This document shows positions 7,966 through 16,444 of a stretch of 64,000 nucleotides of DNA, in pieces. The first letter of the stretch is position 1, and the number at the start of each line of letters is the position of its first letter. This DNA is from Prauserella cavernicola (lineage in GTDB: Bacteria > Actinomycetota > Actinomycetes > Mycobacteriales > Pseudonocardiaceae): assembly GCF_016595675.1 (NCBI RefSeq), contig NZ_JAENJH010000002.1, positions 930,001 through 994,000 on the forward strand, read 5' to 3'. The notes under the pieces are model-generated. The model searched no databases. It saw only the letters and a list, made by a program, of their open reading frames with translations, and had not been told where the DNA came from. A program made the position numbers and the translations under genes.

Positions 7966-9195
7966 ATGACTGGGGTAGATGTGCTCGACGTATCGGTGTC
8001 CGCGCTGGACGAGGCCATCGGCAGGGCTCGGGCTGGCTCGTCGTTCCTGCGCGCCAAGCTCGGTGACGCGCCCGTTCGCGACGCCGAGGACTTCGCGAGG
8101 TTGCCGTTCACCACCAAGCAGGAGCTGCGCGAGACGCCGTTCCTCGACTACGCGGCCGTGCCCGCGGAGCGGATCGTGCGCATCCACTCCTCGTCCGGTA
8201 CCACGGGCAAGCGCACCATCTGCGCCTACTCGGCCAAGGACATCGAGGACTGGACCGAGATGTTCGCCCGCTGCTACCGGTTCGCGGGCGTGACCGAGGC
8301 CGACCGCGTGCAGCTGATGGTCGGCTACGGCATGTGGACCGCGGGCGTCGGCTTCCAGGCGGGCTCGGAGCGGCTGGGCGCCATGACCATTCCCAGCGGT
8401 CCAGGCAACACCGAACTGCAGCTGGAACTGATGCGCGAGGCCGGTACCACCGTGTTCGGCGCGACGTCGTCGTTCGCGCTGCTGATCGCCGAGCTGGTGG
8501 AGCGCGAGGCACTGCGCGACGAGTTGTCGTTGCGCGTCGGCATCATCGGCTCCGAGCGCTGGGGCGACGCCACGCGCAGGCGCATCGAGTCCGGGCTCGG
8601 CATCGAGACCTTCGACGTCTACGGCATGACCGAGCTGTGGGGCCCCGGCACGGGTGTCGAATGCTCCCTGCACGAGGGCATGCACGTGTGGTCCGACCAT
8701 TACCACGTCGAGATCGTCGACCCGGAGACTCTGGAGCCGGTGCCGGACGGGACTCCCGGCGAGGTCGTGGTGACCACGCTGACGAAGGAGGCCACGCCGC
8801 TCGTGCGCTACCGCACGCGCGACCTGTCCTTCCGCTACGCGCAGCCGTGTCCGTGCGGCAGCCCGTACCCGCGCATCGGGCGCATCGAGGGCCGCTCCGA
8901 CGACCAGGTGAAGGTGCGCGGCGTGATCTTCCTGCCCGCGCAGGTCGACACCGTGCTCGCCGATGTCGAGGGCGCGGGCTCGGAGTTCCAGGCCCACGTC
9001 GACCGCGACGAGGCGGGACGCGACTCGCTGGTGATCCGCGTCGAGGGCGGCGATCGCCCCGGCCTCGCGGCCGAGCTGGCGCAGCGCTTCCAGGCCCAGA
9101 TCGGCGTCCGCGTCGACGTCGACCTGGTGCCGATGGGCGAGCTCCCCCGCAACGCGGGCAAGACGAAACGAGTCTTCGACCACCGCGACCACTAG
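7966..9195 (+). CDS. Phenylacetate-CoA ligase-like AMP-forming enzyme (PaaK type)
   Basis: 409 residues from ATG 7966, five bases after the P450 stop. The ATP-binding loop is S75-SSGTTGK82, the adenylate motif is Y219-GMTELWG, and the hinge/C-terminal domain has the pattern GRSDDQVKVRGV and a late K in NAGKTKR. PaaK-type ligases activate aryl or acyl acids as CoA thioesters. Here it probably activates an acid formed by the catabolic cluster. A CPCG motif at about residues 303-306 is typical of the PaaK group. Substrate not known. Confidence 0.92.
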   Translation: MTGVDVLDVSVSALDEAIGRARAGSSFLRAKLGDAPVRDAEDFARLPFTTKQELRETPFLDYAAVPAERIVRIHSSSGTTGKRTICAYSAKDIEDWTEMFARCYRFAGVTEADRVQLMVGYGMWTAGVGFQAGSERLGAMTIPSGPGNTELQLELMREAGTTVFGATSSFALLIAELVEREALRDELSLRVGIIGSERWGDATRRRIESGLGIETFDVYGMTELWGPGTGVECSLHEGMHVWSDHYHVEIVDPETLEPVPDGTPGEVVVTTLTKEATPLVRYRTRDLSFRYAQPCPCGSPYPRIGRIEGRSDDQVKVRGVIFLPAQVDTVLADVEGAGSEFQAHVDRDEAGRDSLVIRVEGGDRPGLAAELAQRFQAQIGVRVDVDLVPMGELPRNAGKTKRVFDHRDH

Positions 9196-9203
9196 CGGCC
9201 AAC

Positions 9204-9258
9204 TGCGGTGAAGGGCACCTTTACCGCGTTCAACGCGGTAAAGGTGCCCTTCACCGCA
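9204..9258. repeat. 55-bp intergenic palindrome, copy 1
   Basis: Two 27-base arms pair perfectly around a single central base. The left arm begins TGCGGTGAAGGGCACCTTTA. It lies between the convergent ends of the ligase gene and the LLM gene, where it could stop transcription from both sides, though there is no T-run. Two more copies lie at 21957 and 57287. Confidence 0.92.
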
Positions 9259-9268
9259 CGCGGGGTGC

Positions 9269-10258
9269 TCAGACCTGCTGCAGGGCCTCGCCAAGGAGTT
9301 CCAGGGCGACCTCCGGTTCGGGGCCGAGTTCGCCGCTGAACGACACCGCGTCGAACCCGGCCTCGCGCCAGCGCTTGAGCCCGGCCACGAGGTCGCTCAG
9401 GTCACCCGCCGCCATGAACAGGTCCAGCGTGCGGTCGCTGATCTCGGCGAGGCGCTCGGTCTGGCCGTCGCGCGTCGCCGCGCGGGCCGCGTCCACCTCG
9501 GCCTGCGGCACGTCGTGGAACTTCAGCAGCGGGCCCAGGTGCGGCAGGAACGTCGCCATGATGCGGCGCGCGCCCTGGCGGGCCAGCTCGCGATCGGGGT
9601 GCACGTAGGTCCAGTTCTCCGCCACGAAGTCCACGTCGGACGGCGCGCGGCCGGCCTCCTCGGCTCCTGCGTGGAGTTCCTTGCGCAGCATCGTTGCGTA
9701 GGCGGGGTCCCACTGCGCGGCCAGGCGCAGACCCTCGCAATGCGCGCCCGCGAGCCGTGCGCCCTTCGGACCGTGCGCGCCGAGGTACACCGGGACGCGG
9801 CGGCCCGTGCCGAAATGCAGCTTGGCCGACTTGCCCAGCTTGAAGACGTCGCCGTGGTACTCGGACCCGTCGCCCGTAATGACCGCGCGGATCACGTCCA
9901 CGGCCTCGCGCACGCCCTTCAACGTGGACGGATTGGTCTGGCCCACCAGCTCGTACATCGAACCGCGGCCGATGCCCAGCACGGCGCGTCCACCGGAGAG
10001 CTCGTCGAGGTGCGCGACGTTCGCCGCGATCTGCACGGGGTGGCTCAGGTAGGGATGCGTGACGTTCGGCCCCACCTGGATGCGCGACGTGGCGCGCGCG
10101 ATGTCGCACAGCACCGGCCACACCGGCCTGCGCAGCAGGACGTCGTGCACCGTGACGTCCTCGAAGCCGAGCTCCTCGGCCCTCGCGGCGACGGCCGGGT
10201 AGGTCTCGATCGGCAGATTTCCGTGCAGCTGCAGCAGATAGCGCATGGGTGTCGTCAC
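9269..10258 (-). CDS. LLM-class flavin/F420-dependent oxidoreductase
   Basis: 329 residues. The GTG start at 10258 overlaps the stop of the upstream gene (GTGA). The luciferase-like barrel is recognised from the N-terminal ARAEELGFEDVTVHD, then VAHLDELSGGRAVLGIGRG and a C-terminal domain ending in a dimer helix. Family members oxidise or reduce alcohols, hydropyrimidines or saturated bonds with F420 or FMN. I cannot decide the cofactor from the sequence. An internal ATG at 10246 is an alternative start. It forms a two-gene operon with the dehydrogenase. Confidence 0.88.
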   Translation of the reverse strand: MTTPMRYLLQLHGNLPIETYPAVAARAEELGFEDVTVHDVLLRRPVWPVLCDIARATSRIQVGPNVTHPYLSHPVQIAANVAHLDELSGGRAVLGIGRGSMYELVGQTNPSTLKGVREAVDVIRAVITGDGSEYHGDVFKLGKSAKLHFGTGRRVPVYLGAHGPKGARLAGAHCEGLRLAAQWDPAYATMLRKELHAGAEEAGRAPSDVDFVAENWTYVHPDRELARQGARRIMATFLPHLGPLLKFHDVPQAEVDAARAATRDGQTERLAEISDRTLDLFMAAGDLSDLVAGLKRWREAGFDAVSFSGELGPEPEVALELLGEALQQV

Positions 10259-11319
10259 GCCGCGAGCATAGTCATGCCCTCGCGGGCCTTCCGGCGGAGT
10301 TCGTCGGGGTCCTCGGTGCCGAGCGAGTGTGGAGTCCGGCCGGTGACGAGCAGGTCCTCGCCCAGCGCGGTGCCCACCAGCGTGAGGATCGCGGCGCCGA
10401 CCGGGGCCTCCACGCCGGCGAGCCGGGCGAGCGCCACGTTGAACGCCAGGCCGCGTCGGATGTCCTCGTGGACGTAGCGGTGGTCGATGGTCACCGACTC
10501 GCGCCAGAGGTCCGAGGCCAGCAAGCGCGCCTTCGCGTCCGGCGGGTACATCGAGGTGTCGCGGCCCTGGTAGTAGTCCTCCAATGGCCAGTGCGGGTCG
10601 CCGAAACCGAGTGCCCTGCGCAGCGCGATCCGCTCGGTGTCCAGCGCGCGCGTGGTGGCGAGCACCGACGGCGAACTGCCCTCGGCGTGGATGTCGAACC
10701 GCTCGGCGAGCGACTCGATGGCGCCGAGGTTGTGCGCGATCAGCGGCGGGTGGATCACCGGCCCCCAGTTGCTCAGCGCGGCGTCGAGCCCGTCGCTCAC
10801 GCGCACGGCCATCGGGTACGCGGCGGCGAAGCGGGCGTGCGCGTCGTCGGCGAGCGCGCCGGTTCCGGGGATGGAGCCGACGGGCAGGCGGCCGGAGATC
10901 ACCGGGATGCTCACCTCGCCGGGCGCGGTGACCCTGGTGAGGTAGGGCAGCGTGCCGGTCTCGAGGAAGGCGACGTCGGGCCTGCGGAGCGCGCCGAGCC
11001 AGGTGCCGAACGTGCCCGGCGTGAACGCGACGGCCTGGCCGGGCGCGAGCACGGGCGTGAGCGCGTCGAGCAGCTCGGTCTGCACGGTGGCGGGTACGGG
11101 CGCGACGATCAGGTCGCTGCCCTCGACGGCGGCGCCGAGGTCGTGGGTGGTCAGCGCGGCGGTGACCTCACCGGAGTCGTCGTGGGTGCGGTACCGCAGG
11201 CGGCCACCGTCGGGGAACTTGGCTCCGCGCCGCCACCAGCGCACCTCGTGCCCGCCGAGGCACAGGTCCACCACCGCCGCGTGTGATCCGTTCCCGCCGC
11301 CCAGCACCGTGACGATCAC
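10255..11319 (-). CDS. Opine/ketopantoate-type NAD(P)-dependent dehydrogenase
   Basis: 354 residues from GTG 11319, with GGAGG about eight bases upstream on the coding strand. The Rossmann start is VTVLGGGNGSHAA, and the helical C-terminal domain (NWGPVIHPP to DHRYVHEDI) is that of the octopine/nopaline dehydrogenase family. Such enzymes form or break C-N bonds between a keto acid and an amine, or reduce keto acids. It is translationally coupled to the LLM oxidoreductase. The two may act on one metabolite in succession; whether that belongs to the aromatic pathway opposite is unknown. Confidence 0.85.
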   Translation of the reverse strand: MIVTVLGGGNGSHAAVVDLCLGGHEVRWWRRGAKFPDGGRLRYRTHDDSGEVTAALTTHDLGAAVEGSDLIVAPVPATVQTELLDALTPVLAPGQAVAFTPGTFGTWLGALRRPDVAFLETGTLPYLTRVTAPGEVSIPVISGRLPVGSIPGTGALADDAHARFAAAYPMAVRVSDGLDAALSNWGPVIHPPLIAHNLGAIESLAERFDIHAEGSSPSVLATTRALDTERIALRRALGFGDPHWPLEDYYQGRDTSMYPPDAKARLLASDLWRESVTIDHRYVHEDIRRGLAFNVALARLAGVEAPVGAAILTLVGTALGEDLLVTGRTPHSLGTEDPDELRRKAREGMTMLAA

Positions 11320-11862
11320 CCGCGTACCTCCAAGCCGGTAGGGACTCCTGCGCCCGCAGTAGACAACCCCGCCGAGCCCGAATCAACCCCCGAAGTCCAC
11401 TCACCAAACCCACCCCGCGCCCAAGCAACCCACGCCCAACCCCGCGAGTCCCCCGCCCGGGCGCGCGAGTCCCCCGCTCCGGCGCGCGAGTTCCCCGCCC
11501 GGGCCCGCGAGTTCCCCGCTCGGGCGCGCGAGTTCCCCGCTCCGGCGCGCGAGTTCCCCGCTCGGGCGCGCGAGTCCCCCGCTCGGGCGCGCGAGTCCCC
11601 CGCTCCGGCCCGCGAGTCCCGCTCCCGGCCGCGAGTCCCCCGGTCCGGCCCGCGAGTCCCGCACTACGGGCCGCGAACTCCCCACCCGAGTCCCGCTCCG
11701 GCAACCCCGGCAGCCCCGGTCACCCGACCGCAAGTCAGCAGCCCGAACCAGAGCCCTCCGGGCACACCTGACGACCGACCTCCCCCGCGATCTTGACCGT
11801 GTTCCCACAACACACGTTCCAGTGAGGCGGAAACCGCAGGCAAGACCGATCTGGGAGTGGAC
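11320..11862. other. Gap holding a 21-bp repeat array and the peptidase upstream region
   Basis: There is no convincing gene. Bases 11441-11690 are the tandem array described separately. The rest is the divergent upstream region of the dehydrogenase (left) and of the exported peptidase (right), where GGGAG at 11853-11857 serves the ATG at 11863. Frames crossing the array give only seven-residue Arg/Gly/Pro/Glu repeats and are not credible proteins. Confidence 0.7.
11441..11690 (+). repeat. 21-bp tandem array 1 (about 12 units, forward orientation)
   Basis: The motif CGCGAGTYCCC recurs at 11443, 11464, 11485, 11506, 11527, 11548, 11569, 11590, 11611, 11630, 11651 and 11672, that is every 21 bases with one 19-base step. 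The unit reads roughly CGCGAGTCCCCCGCTCCGGC plus one base. Variation sits at a few positions (C/T at base 8, C/G near base 18). The last two units are degenerate. There are no spacers between units. It lies upstream of the exported peptidase gene, and the same unit in reverse orientation lies downstream of that gene. Confidence 0.95.
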
Positions 11863-13359
11863 ATGAAACGACAACGCAGCGCGGGCAGAGGCCTGGCGGT
11901 GCTGGCCGTACTCGGGCTGTTCGGCACGCTGGCCACGGCCCCCGCGACGGCCGACGAGGGCAGCGCACCCACGGCGCAGGTCGAGTGGGGCGAGTGCCCG
12001 GAGGACACCGTGGCCGCGGCCGCGCCGACCGTCCTGCAGTGCGCCACCGTGCCGGTGCCACTGGACTACGCCGACCCGGACGGCAACCGGATCGACATCA
12101 TGATCTCCAAGCTGGCCAGCCAGAACCCGGACAAGCGGCGCGGCGTGCTGATGCTCAACCTGGGCGGCCCCGGGAGCCCGGGGCTGTCGCTCCCCGCGGA
12201 CCTCGTCTCCCGTGGAATCCCCGCGAGCGTGCTGGACAGCTACGACCTCATCGGTATGGACACCCGCGGAGTCGGGCACTCGGCTCCGGTGAGCTGCCGC
12301 TTCACCGCCGATCAGGACTATGGCGCCAACATCCCGCCGTACGCGGTCGACGACGCGGCGGTGCTCGAACAGGCCAGGATCGCCGAGTCGGTGGCCGAGC
12401 AGTGCGCGCGCAACGACGACGACGGGCGCCTGCGCCACCTGACGACGGCGAACACGGCCCGTGACCTGGACCGGATCCGCGCCGCGCTCGGTGAGGAGAA
12501 GGCCAGCTTTTTCGGGCTGTCCTACGGTTCGGCGCTGGGTGCGGCGTACGCGTCGATGTTCCCCGACACCTCCGACCGGGTCGTGCTCGACAGCAACATC
12601 GGCGACACCGCCCTCGGCCAGGAAGGCATGCGCAGGTTCGCGCTGGGTATGGAGGAGACCTTCCCCGACTTCGCGAAGTGGGTCGCCGAGCGGCACGGCA
12701 GCTACGGCCTCGGCCGGACGCCCGCACAGGTGCGCGACACCTACTTCGAGCTCGCCGGGCGGCTGGACGAGCAGCCCGTCGCGGGGCTGGACGGCGGCAT
12801 GTTCCGGTTCGGCACCCTGGTGAGCCTCTACGGCGAGTCGAGCTATGCCGCGATGGCGCAGCTCTGGCAGTCGCTGGACACCTACGACGTGGACGCCGTC
12901 AAGGCACAGCTCGACGCCGACGAGTTGGCGCCCGCCGACAACAACTGGTCGGTGTTTCTCGCGGTCACCTGCAACGACAGCGAGTGGTCCGAGGACGTCG
13001 ACACCTACCGGCAGGCCGTAGCCGAGGACCGCGAGCAGTTCCCGCTGTTCGGCGCGGCCAGCGCGAACATCTCGCCCTGCGCGTTCTGGCCGCACGAGCC
13101 TGCGGAGCCTCGCGTGGAGATCACCGACGAGGGGCCGAGCAACGTGCTGCTCGTGCAGAACCAGCGCGACCCGGCGACCCCGCACGTGGGCGCGGAGATG
13201 CTGCGCGAGGAGTTCGGCGACCGGTCCCGGTTGCTGAGCGTCGACGGCAGCGGCCACGGCGTCTACGTCTTCGGCGACAACCCGTGCGCGTCGAACGTGA
13301 CCACGCGCTACCTGGTCGACGGCGAGATGCCGGCGAGGGACAAGTTCTGCCGGGCGTGA
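11863..13359 (+). CDS. Secreted S33 tripeptidyl aminopeptidase-type hydrolase
   Basis: 498 residues from ATG 11863 (a GTG two codons earlier overlaps the ribosome site). A signal peptide with a hydrophobic core ends near APATADE. The triad is visible: S220 in GLSYGS, D436 in NQRDPATP and H465 in GSGHGVY; the oxyanion strand is LNLGGPGSPG. C-terminal cysteines, as in KFC at the end, fit the extracellular disulfides of the SlpD/Tap group. These enzymes trim short peptides from the N-terminus outside the cell. It stands alone between two 21-bp repeat arrays and a hairpin. Confidence 0.93.
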   Translation: MKRQRSAGRGLAVLAVLGLFGTLATAPATADEGSAPTAQVEWGECPEDTVAAAAPTVLQCATVPVPLDYADPDGNRIDIMISKLASQNPDKRRGVLMLNLGGPGSPGLSLPADLVSRGIPASVLDSYDLIGMDTRGVGHSAPVSCRFTADQDYGANIPPYAVDDAAVLEQARIAESVAEQCARNDDDGRLRHLTTANTARDLDRIRAALGEEKASFFGLSYGSALGAAYASMFPDTSDRVVLDSNIGDTALGQEGMRRFALGMEETFPDFAKWVAERHGSYGLGRTPAQVRDTYFELAGRLDEQPVAGLDGGMFRFGTLVSLYGESSYAAMAQLWQSLDTYDVDAVKAQLDADELAPADNNWSVFLAVTCNDSEWSEDVDTYRQAVAEDREQFPLFGAASANISPCAFWPHEPAEPRVEITDEGPSNVLLVQNQRDPATPHVGAEMLREEFGDRSRLLSVDGSGHGVYVFGDNPCASNVTTRYLVDGEMPARDKFCRA

Positions 13360-13386
13360 TCGGCTGACCGGGCCGGACGGGTACCG

Positions 13387-13418
13387 CCGGGTGGGATGGC
13401 TTCGGCTGCCCCACCCGG
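13387..13418 (+). terminator. Hairpin after the peptidase gene
   Basis: CCGGGTGGG at 13387-13395 pairs with CCCACCCGG at 13410-13418 across a 14-base loop, 28 bases after the stop. There is no clear T-run, so termination strength is uncertain. Confidence 0.45.
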
Positions 13419-13429
13419 TGGCGCGTCCG

Positions 13430-13525
13430 GGTGAGTCGGGAGCGTGCGACTCGCGTGCCAGAGCGGGGGACTCGCGTGCCAGAGCGGGGGACTCGCGCGC
13501 CGGAGTGGGGGACTCGCGCGCTGGC
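13430..13525 (-). repeat. 21-bp tandem array 2 (four units, reverse orientation)
   Basis: ACTCGCG recurs at 13449, 13470, 13491 and 13512, exactly 21 bases apart. The unit is the reverse complement of that in array 1 (GGGGGACTCGCGYGCC). Together the two arrays bracket the exported peptidase gene as inverted blocks. Confidence 0.92.
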
Positions 13526-13548
13526 CGCCGACGCTCTGCGTGGGGCCG

Positions 13549-14046
13549 CTACCCTGCTGAGTTCGGCTTTTTCGGTGGCAGCACGGATTTCTTGGTGCGC
13601 ACCGTCGCCTCGATGCTCACCGTCAGGAAGCGCTCGATGATCCGCCGCTCCTCGGGCCCGAACTCGGTCCAGGTGCGCGCGAACTCCTCGCCGAGCGGCG
13701 TGAACAGCCCGCGGGCGAGCTCCAGCGCCTGATCCTCGACGTGCAGTTCGACGCGCCTGCGGTCGGCCGCGCTGCGGGTGCGGTGCACGTGGCCCGCCGA
13801 CTCGAGCCGGTCGAGCAGCGACGTCGTGGCCGAGGCCGACAGGTGCAGCGCCTCGGCGAGTTCGCCGGGGCTCGGTGCGTGGCCCTGCGTCCTGGTGGCG
13901 TCCATGATCACGGCGAGCGCGTTGAGGTCCGTGCGGTGCATGCGATGGGACTGTCGCAGGATCTCGACGAACTCCCCGTTCTCCACGGTCAGCTGGCGCA
14001 GTAGCCGGATCAGCACGCCGTCGCCGGGCGCTTGCTCCGATGTCAC
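13549..14046 (-). CDS. MarR-family transcriptional regulator
   Basis: 165 residues from GTG 14046, which has GGAGGAG nine bases upstream; an ATG at 14079 has no such site. The winged helix is recognised by LAEALHLSASATTSLLDRLESAGHV followed by the wing RTRSAADRRRVELHV. It is divergent from the MMPL exporter across under 100 bases that hold two short inverted repeats. It is therefore probably a repressor of that exporter and of itself. Ligand unknown. Confidence 0.92.
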   Translation of the reverse strand: MTSEQAPGDGVLIRLLRQLTVENGEFVEILRQSHRMHRTDLNALAVIMDATRTQGHAPSPGELAEALHLSASATTSLLDRLESAGHVHRTRSAADRRRVELHVEDQALELARGLFTPLGEEFARTWTEFGPEERRIIERFLTVSIEATVRTKKSVLPPKKPNSAG

Positions 14047-14094
14047 GTTTGTCTCACTCCTCCAGTTTGCCGCCTCCATCTACCCAGCTTAGTA

Positions 14095-14124
14095 TTTCGA
14101 CCACCGAAACATTCGATGATCGAA
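14095..14124. promoter_or_regulatory. Paired inverted repeats, likely MarR operator
   Basis: TTTCG-ACCAC-CGAAA at 14095-14109 and TTCGAT-G-ATCGAA at 14112-14124 lie side by side between the MarR gene and the exporter. The second is a perfect 13-base palindrome. It overlaps an ATG at 14116, which argues for the exporter starting at GTG 14140. Confidence 0.65.
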
Positions 14125-14139
14125 ACAACTGGGAGAAAC

Positions 14140-16155
14140 GTGCGCAGGCTCCGTTGGGTCTTACCCGCTCTGATCATGATCGGCTGGCTGGCGCTCGGCG
14201 GGTTCGGCGGACCCTACGCGGGCAAGCTGAGCGAGGTCTCCGAGAACGACAACTCGTCGTTCCTGCCGGCCTCCGCCGAGTCCACGCAGGTCCAGGAGCT
14301 GCAGCAACAGTTCACCCAGGACGAGGCCGTACCCGCGATCGTCGTCGCCGAACGCGAGGGCGGGGTCACTCCCGACGACCGTGCGTTCCTGCAGCAGCGA
14401 GCCGAGGAGGCCACCTCGATCGAAGGCGTCGTCGAGCCGCTCTCGCCGGTGATCCCGTCGCAGGATGGCAACGCGTTGCAGCTCGTCGTGCCCATCGAGG
14501 GCGAGCCGAACGATGCCGTCGAGGCCCTGCGCGAGGTGCTCGACCGGGACCGGCCGGACGGGCTCGACGTGTACGCCGCCGGGCCTGCTGGCCAGATCGC
14601 CGACCTCTCCGAGGCCTTCGGCGGCATCGACGGCTTGTTGCTGCTGGTCGCGGGCGCCGTGGTCGCGCTGATTCTCGTCATCGTCTACCGCAGTCCGTTG
14701 CTGCCGCTGCTCGTGCTGCTCTCCGGCGTCTTCGCGCTCGGCCTCGCGAGCCTGTCCGTGTACCTGCTCGCCGACGCGGACGTGCTCGCGCTCAACGGCC
14801 AGAGCCAGGGCATCCTGTTCATCCTCGTCTTCGGGGCCGCGACGGACTACGCGTTGTTGCTGGTCTCGCGGTTCCGGGAGGAACTGCGAGACACCGAGGA
14901 CCGCTACGTCGCGATCCGCAAGGCGCTGCGCGGCACCATCGAACCGATCGCCGCCTCGGCCGGGACAGTGATCCTCGGCGTGCTCTGCCTGCTGTTCAGC
15001 GACCTCAACTCCAACCGGGGGCTCGGTCCGGTCGCCGCCATCGGCATCGGTGCCTCGCTGCTGGCCTCGGTGACGTTCCTGCCCGCCGTGCTCGCACTCT
15101 TCGGCCGCGCCGCGTTCTGGCCGTTCCGCCCGAAGCACGGCTCGCCGCATCCCGAGTCGACTGGTGTGTGGGGCCGCATCGCGGGTGCCGTCGACCGCAA
15201 GCCGAGGGCGATCTGGGTGGTCACCGCGCTGGTGCTGCTGGTCGGCGCGGCGTTCCTGCCGCAGCTCAAGGCCGACGGCACGTCGCAGACCGACGTGTTC
15301 CTCACCGAGGTCGACTCCGTGGCAGGCCAGGAGGTGCTCACGCGCCACTTCCCCGGCGGCGTCGGCTCGCCCGCCATCGTGATCGCCAACGAGGGGGCCG
15401 CCGACGCGGTGCTGGAGGCGACGCGCATCGACGGGGTGTCCAGCGCCGAACCCGCGGGCACGGCAGGCGGACTGGTGCTGATCGAGGCCGTGCTCGACGC
15501 GCCCGGTGACTCGGAGGAGGCCGTCGGCGCGGTGCGGGAGCTGCGCGAGTCCGTGCACGCGGTGCCCGACGCCGACGCGATGGTCGGCGGGCGCACGGCG
15601 GTCACGCTCGACACGCAGGAAACGTCCAAACGCGACCGTGCGGTGATCATTCCGATCGTGCTCGTGGTGGTGCTGGCCGTGCTCATGCTGCTGCTGCGCT
15701 CGCTGCTCGCACCGTTGCTGCTCGTGGCCACCGTGGTGCTGTCGTTCGCGGCCACGATGGGTGTGTCCGCGTTGGTTTTCAACCACGTCCTGGGCTTCCC
15801 AGGGGCCGATCCCGTGGTGCCGTTGTTCGGTTTCGTCTTCCTGGTGGCACTCGGGATCGACTACAACATCTTCCTGATGACGAGAGTCCGGGAGGAGGCG
15901 CGGACCCGGGGCACCCGAGAGGGCACGCGCTACGGGCTCACCGTCACCGGTGGGGTGATCACGTCGGCGGGTGTGGTGCTGGCGGCGACGTTCGCGGCGC
16001 TCGCGGTGCTGCCGATCCTGTTCCTGGCGCAGCTGGCGTTCATCGTGGCGTTCGGTGTCCTGCTCGACACGCTCATCGTCCGCTCGCTGCTGGTGCCCGC
16101 GCTGACCGTGGACATCGGCAAGTTGGTGTGGTGGCCCTCGCGTCTTTCACGCTGA
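14140..16155 (+). CDS. MMPL/RND-family membrane transporter
   Basis: 671 residues from GTG 14140, preceded by GGGAG. The layout is the usual two repeats of one helix, an extracytoplasmic domain and a helix bundle. The bundles carry the proton-relay signatures GAATDYALLLVSRFREELR and ALGIDYNIFLMTRVREE, each with an Asp-Tyr. MMPL proteins export lipids, siderophores or drugs using the proton gradient. With a divergent MarR gene and operator, drug or lipid-stress export is likely. The substrate cannot be read from sequence. Confidence 0.93.
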   Translation: MRRLRWVLPALIMIGWLALGGFGGPYAGKLSEVSENDNSSFLPASAESTQVQELQQQFTQDEAVPAIVVAEREGGVTPDDRAFLQQRAEEATSIEGVVEPLSPVIPSQDGNALQLVVPIEGEPNDAVEALREVLDRDRPDGLDVYAAGPAGQIADLSEAFGGIDGLLLLVAGAVVALILVIVYRSPLLPLLVLLSGVFALGLASLSVYLLADADVLALNGQSQGILFILVFGAATDYALLLVSRFREELRDTEDRYVAIRKALRGTIEPIAASAGTVILGVLCLLFSDLNSNRGLGPVAAIGIGASLLASVTFLPAVLALFGRAAFWPFRPKHGSPHPESTGVWGRIAGAVDRKPRAIWVVTALVLLVGAAFLPQLKADGTSQTDVFLTEVDSVAGQEVLTRHFPGGVGSPAIVIANEGAADAVLEATRIDGVSSAEPAGTAGGLVLIEAVLDAPGDSEEAVGAVRELRESVHAVPDADAMVGGRTAVTLDTQETSKRDRAVIIPIVLVVVLAVLMLLLRSLLAPLLLVATVVLSFAATMGVSALVFNHVLGFPGADPVVPLFGFVFLVALGIDYNIFLMTRVREEARTRGTREGTRYGLTVTGGVITSAGVVLAATFAALAVLPILFLAQLAFIVAFGVLLDTLIVRSLLVPALTVDIGKLVWWPSRLSR

Positions 16156-16189
16156 GTTTCGCCGGTGAGCCATGCGGGAACGCTCATAC

Positions 16190-16444
16190 ATGGCTACTTG
16201 CGAAGTGTGTGGCAACGACTACGACATGGCCTTCGAGATTCACACCAAGGGCGGTGACAGGCACACTTTCGACTCGTTCGAGTGCGCCATCCACAAGCTC
16301 GCCCCGGTGTGTGAGCACTGCGGTTGCAAGGTGTCGGGGCACGGCGTCGACGTCGGTGGGCAGTTCTACTGCTGCGCCCACTGCGCCAGGGAGTCGAGCG
16401 AGTTGGGCGCTCAGGCTCGCGACGCCGTGCCCGCCGGGCGCTAG
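16190..16444 (+). CDS. Small cysteine-rich zinc-binding protein (prokaryotic metallothionein-like)
   Basis: 84 residues from ATG 16190; ATG 16172 would add six residues. Cysteines come in a CEVC pair, a lone Cys in FECA, then CEHCGC and CCAHC, with several His. This looks like one or two small zinc sites of the type in short actinobacterial metallothionein-like proteins. It ends one base before the convergent proline dehydrogenase gene. Role unknown; metal handling is an inference from the cysteines. Confidence 0.75.
   Translation: MATCEVCGNDYDMAFEIHTKGGDRHTFDSFECAIHKLAPVCEHCGCKVSGHGVDVGGQFYCCAHCARESSELGAQARDAVPAGR

Noticed and set aside
11441-11690. CRISPR array
   Set aside because: Units follow each other directly with a 21-base period, there are no unique spacers and no cas genes.
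11401-13257. A 618-codon minus-strand frame across the 21-bp array
   Set aside because: The C-terminal half is pure seven-residue repeats from the array and the rest mirrors the peptidase gene.
14116-14142. ATG 14116 as start of the MMPL gene
   Set aside because: It lies inside a perfect palindrome and has no ribosome site; GTG 14140 has GGGAG five bases before it.
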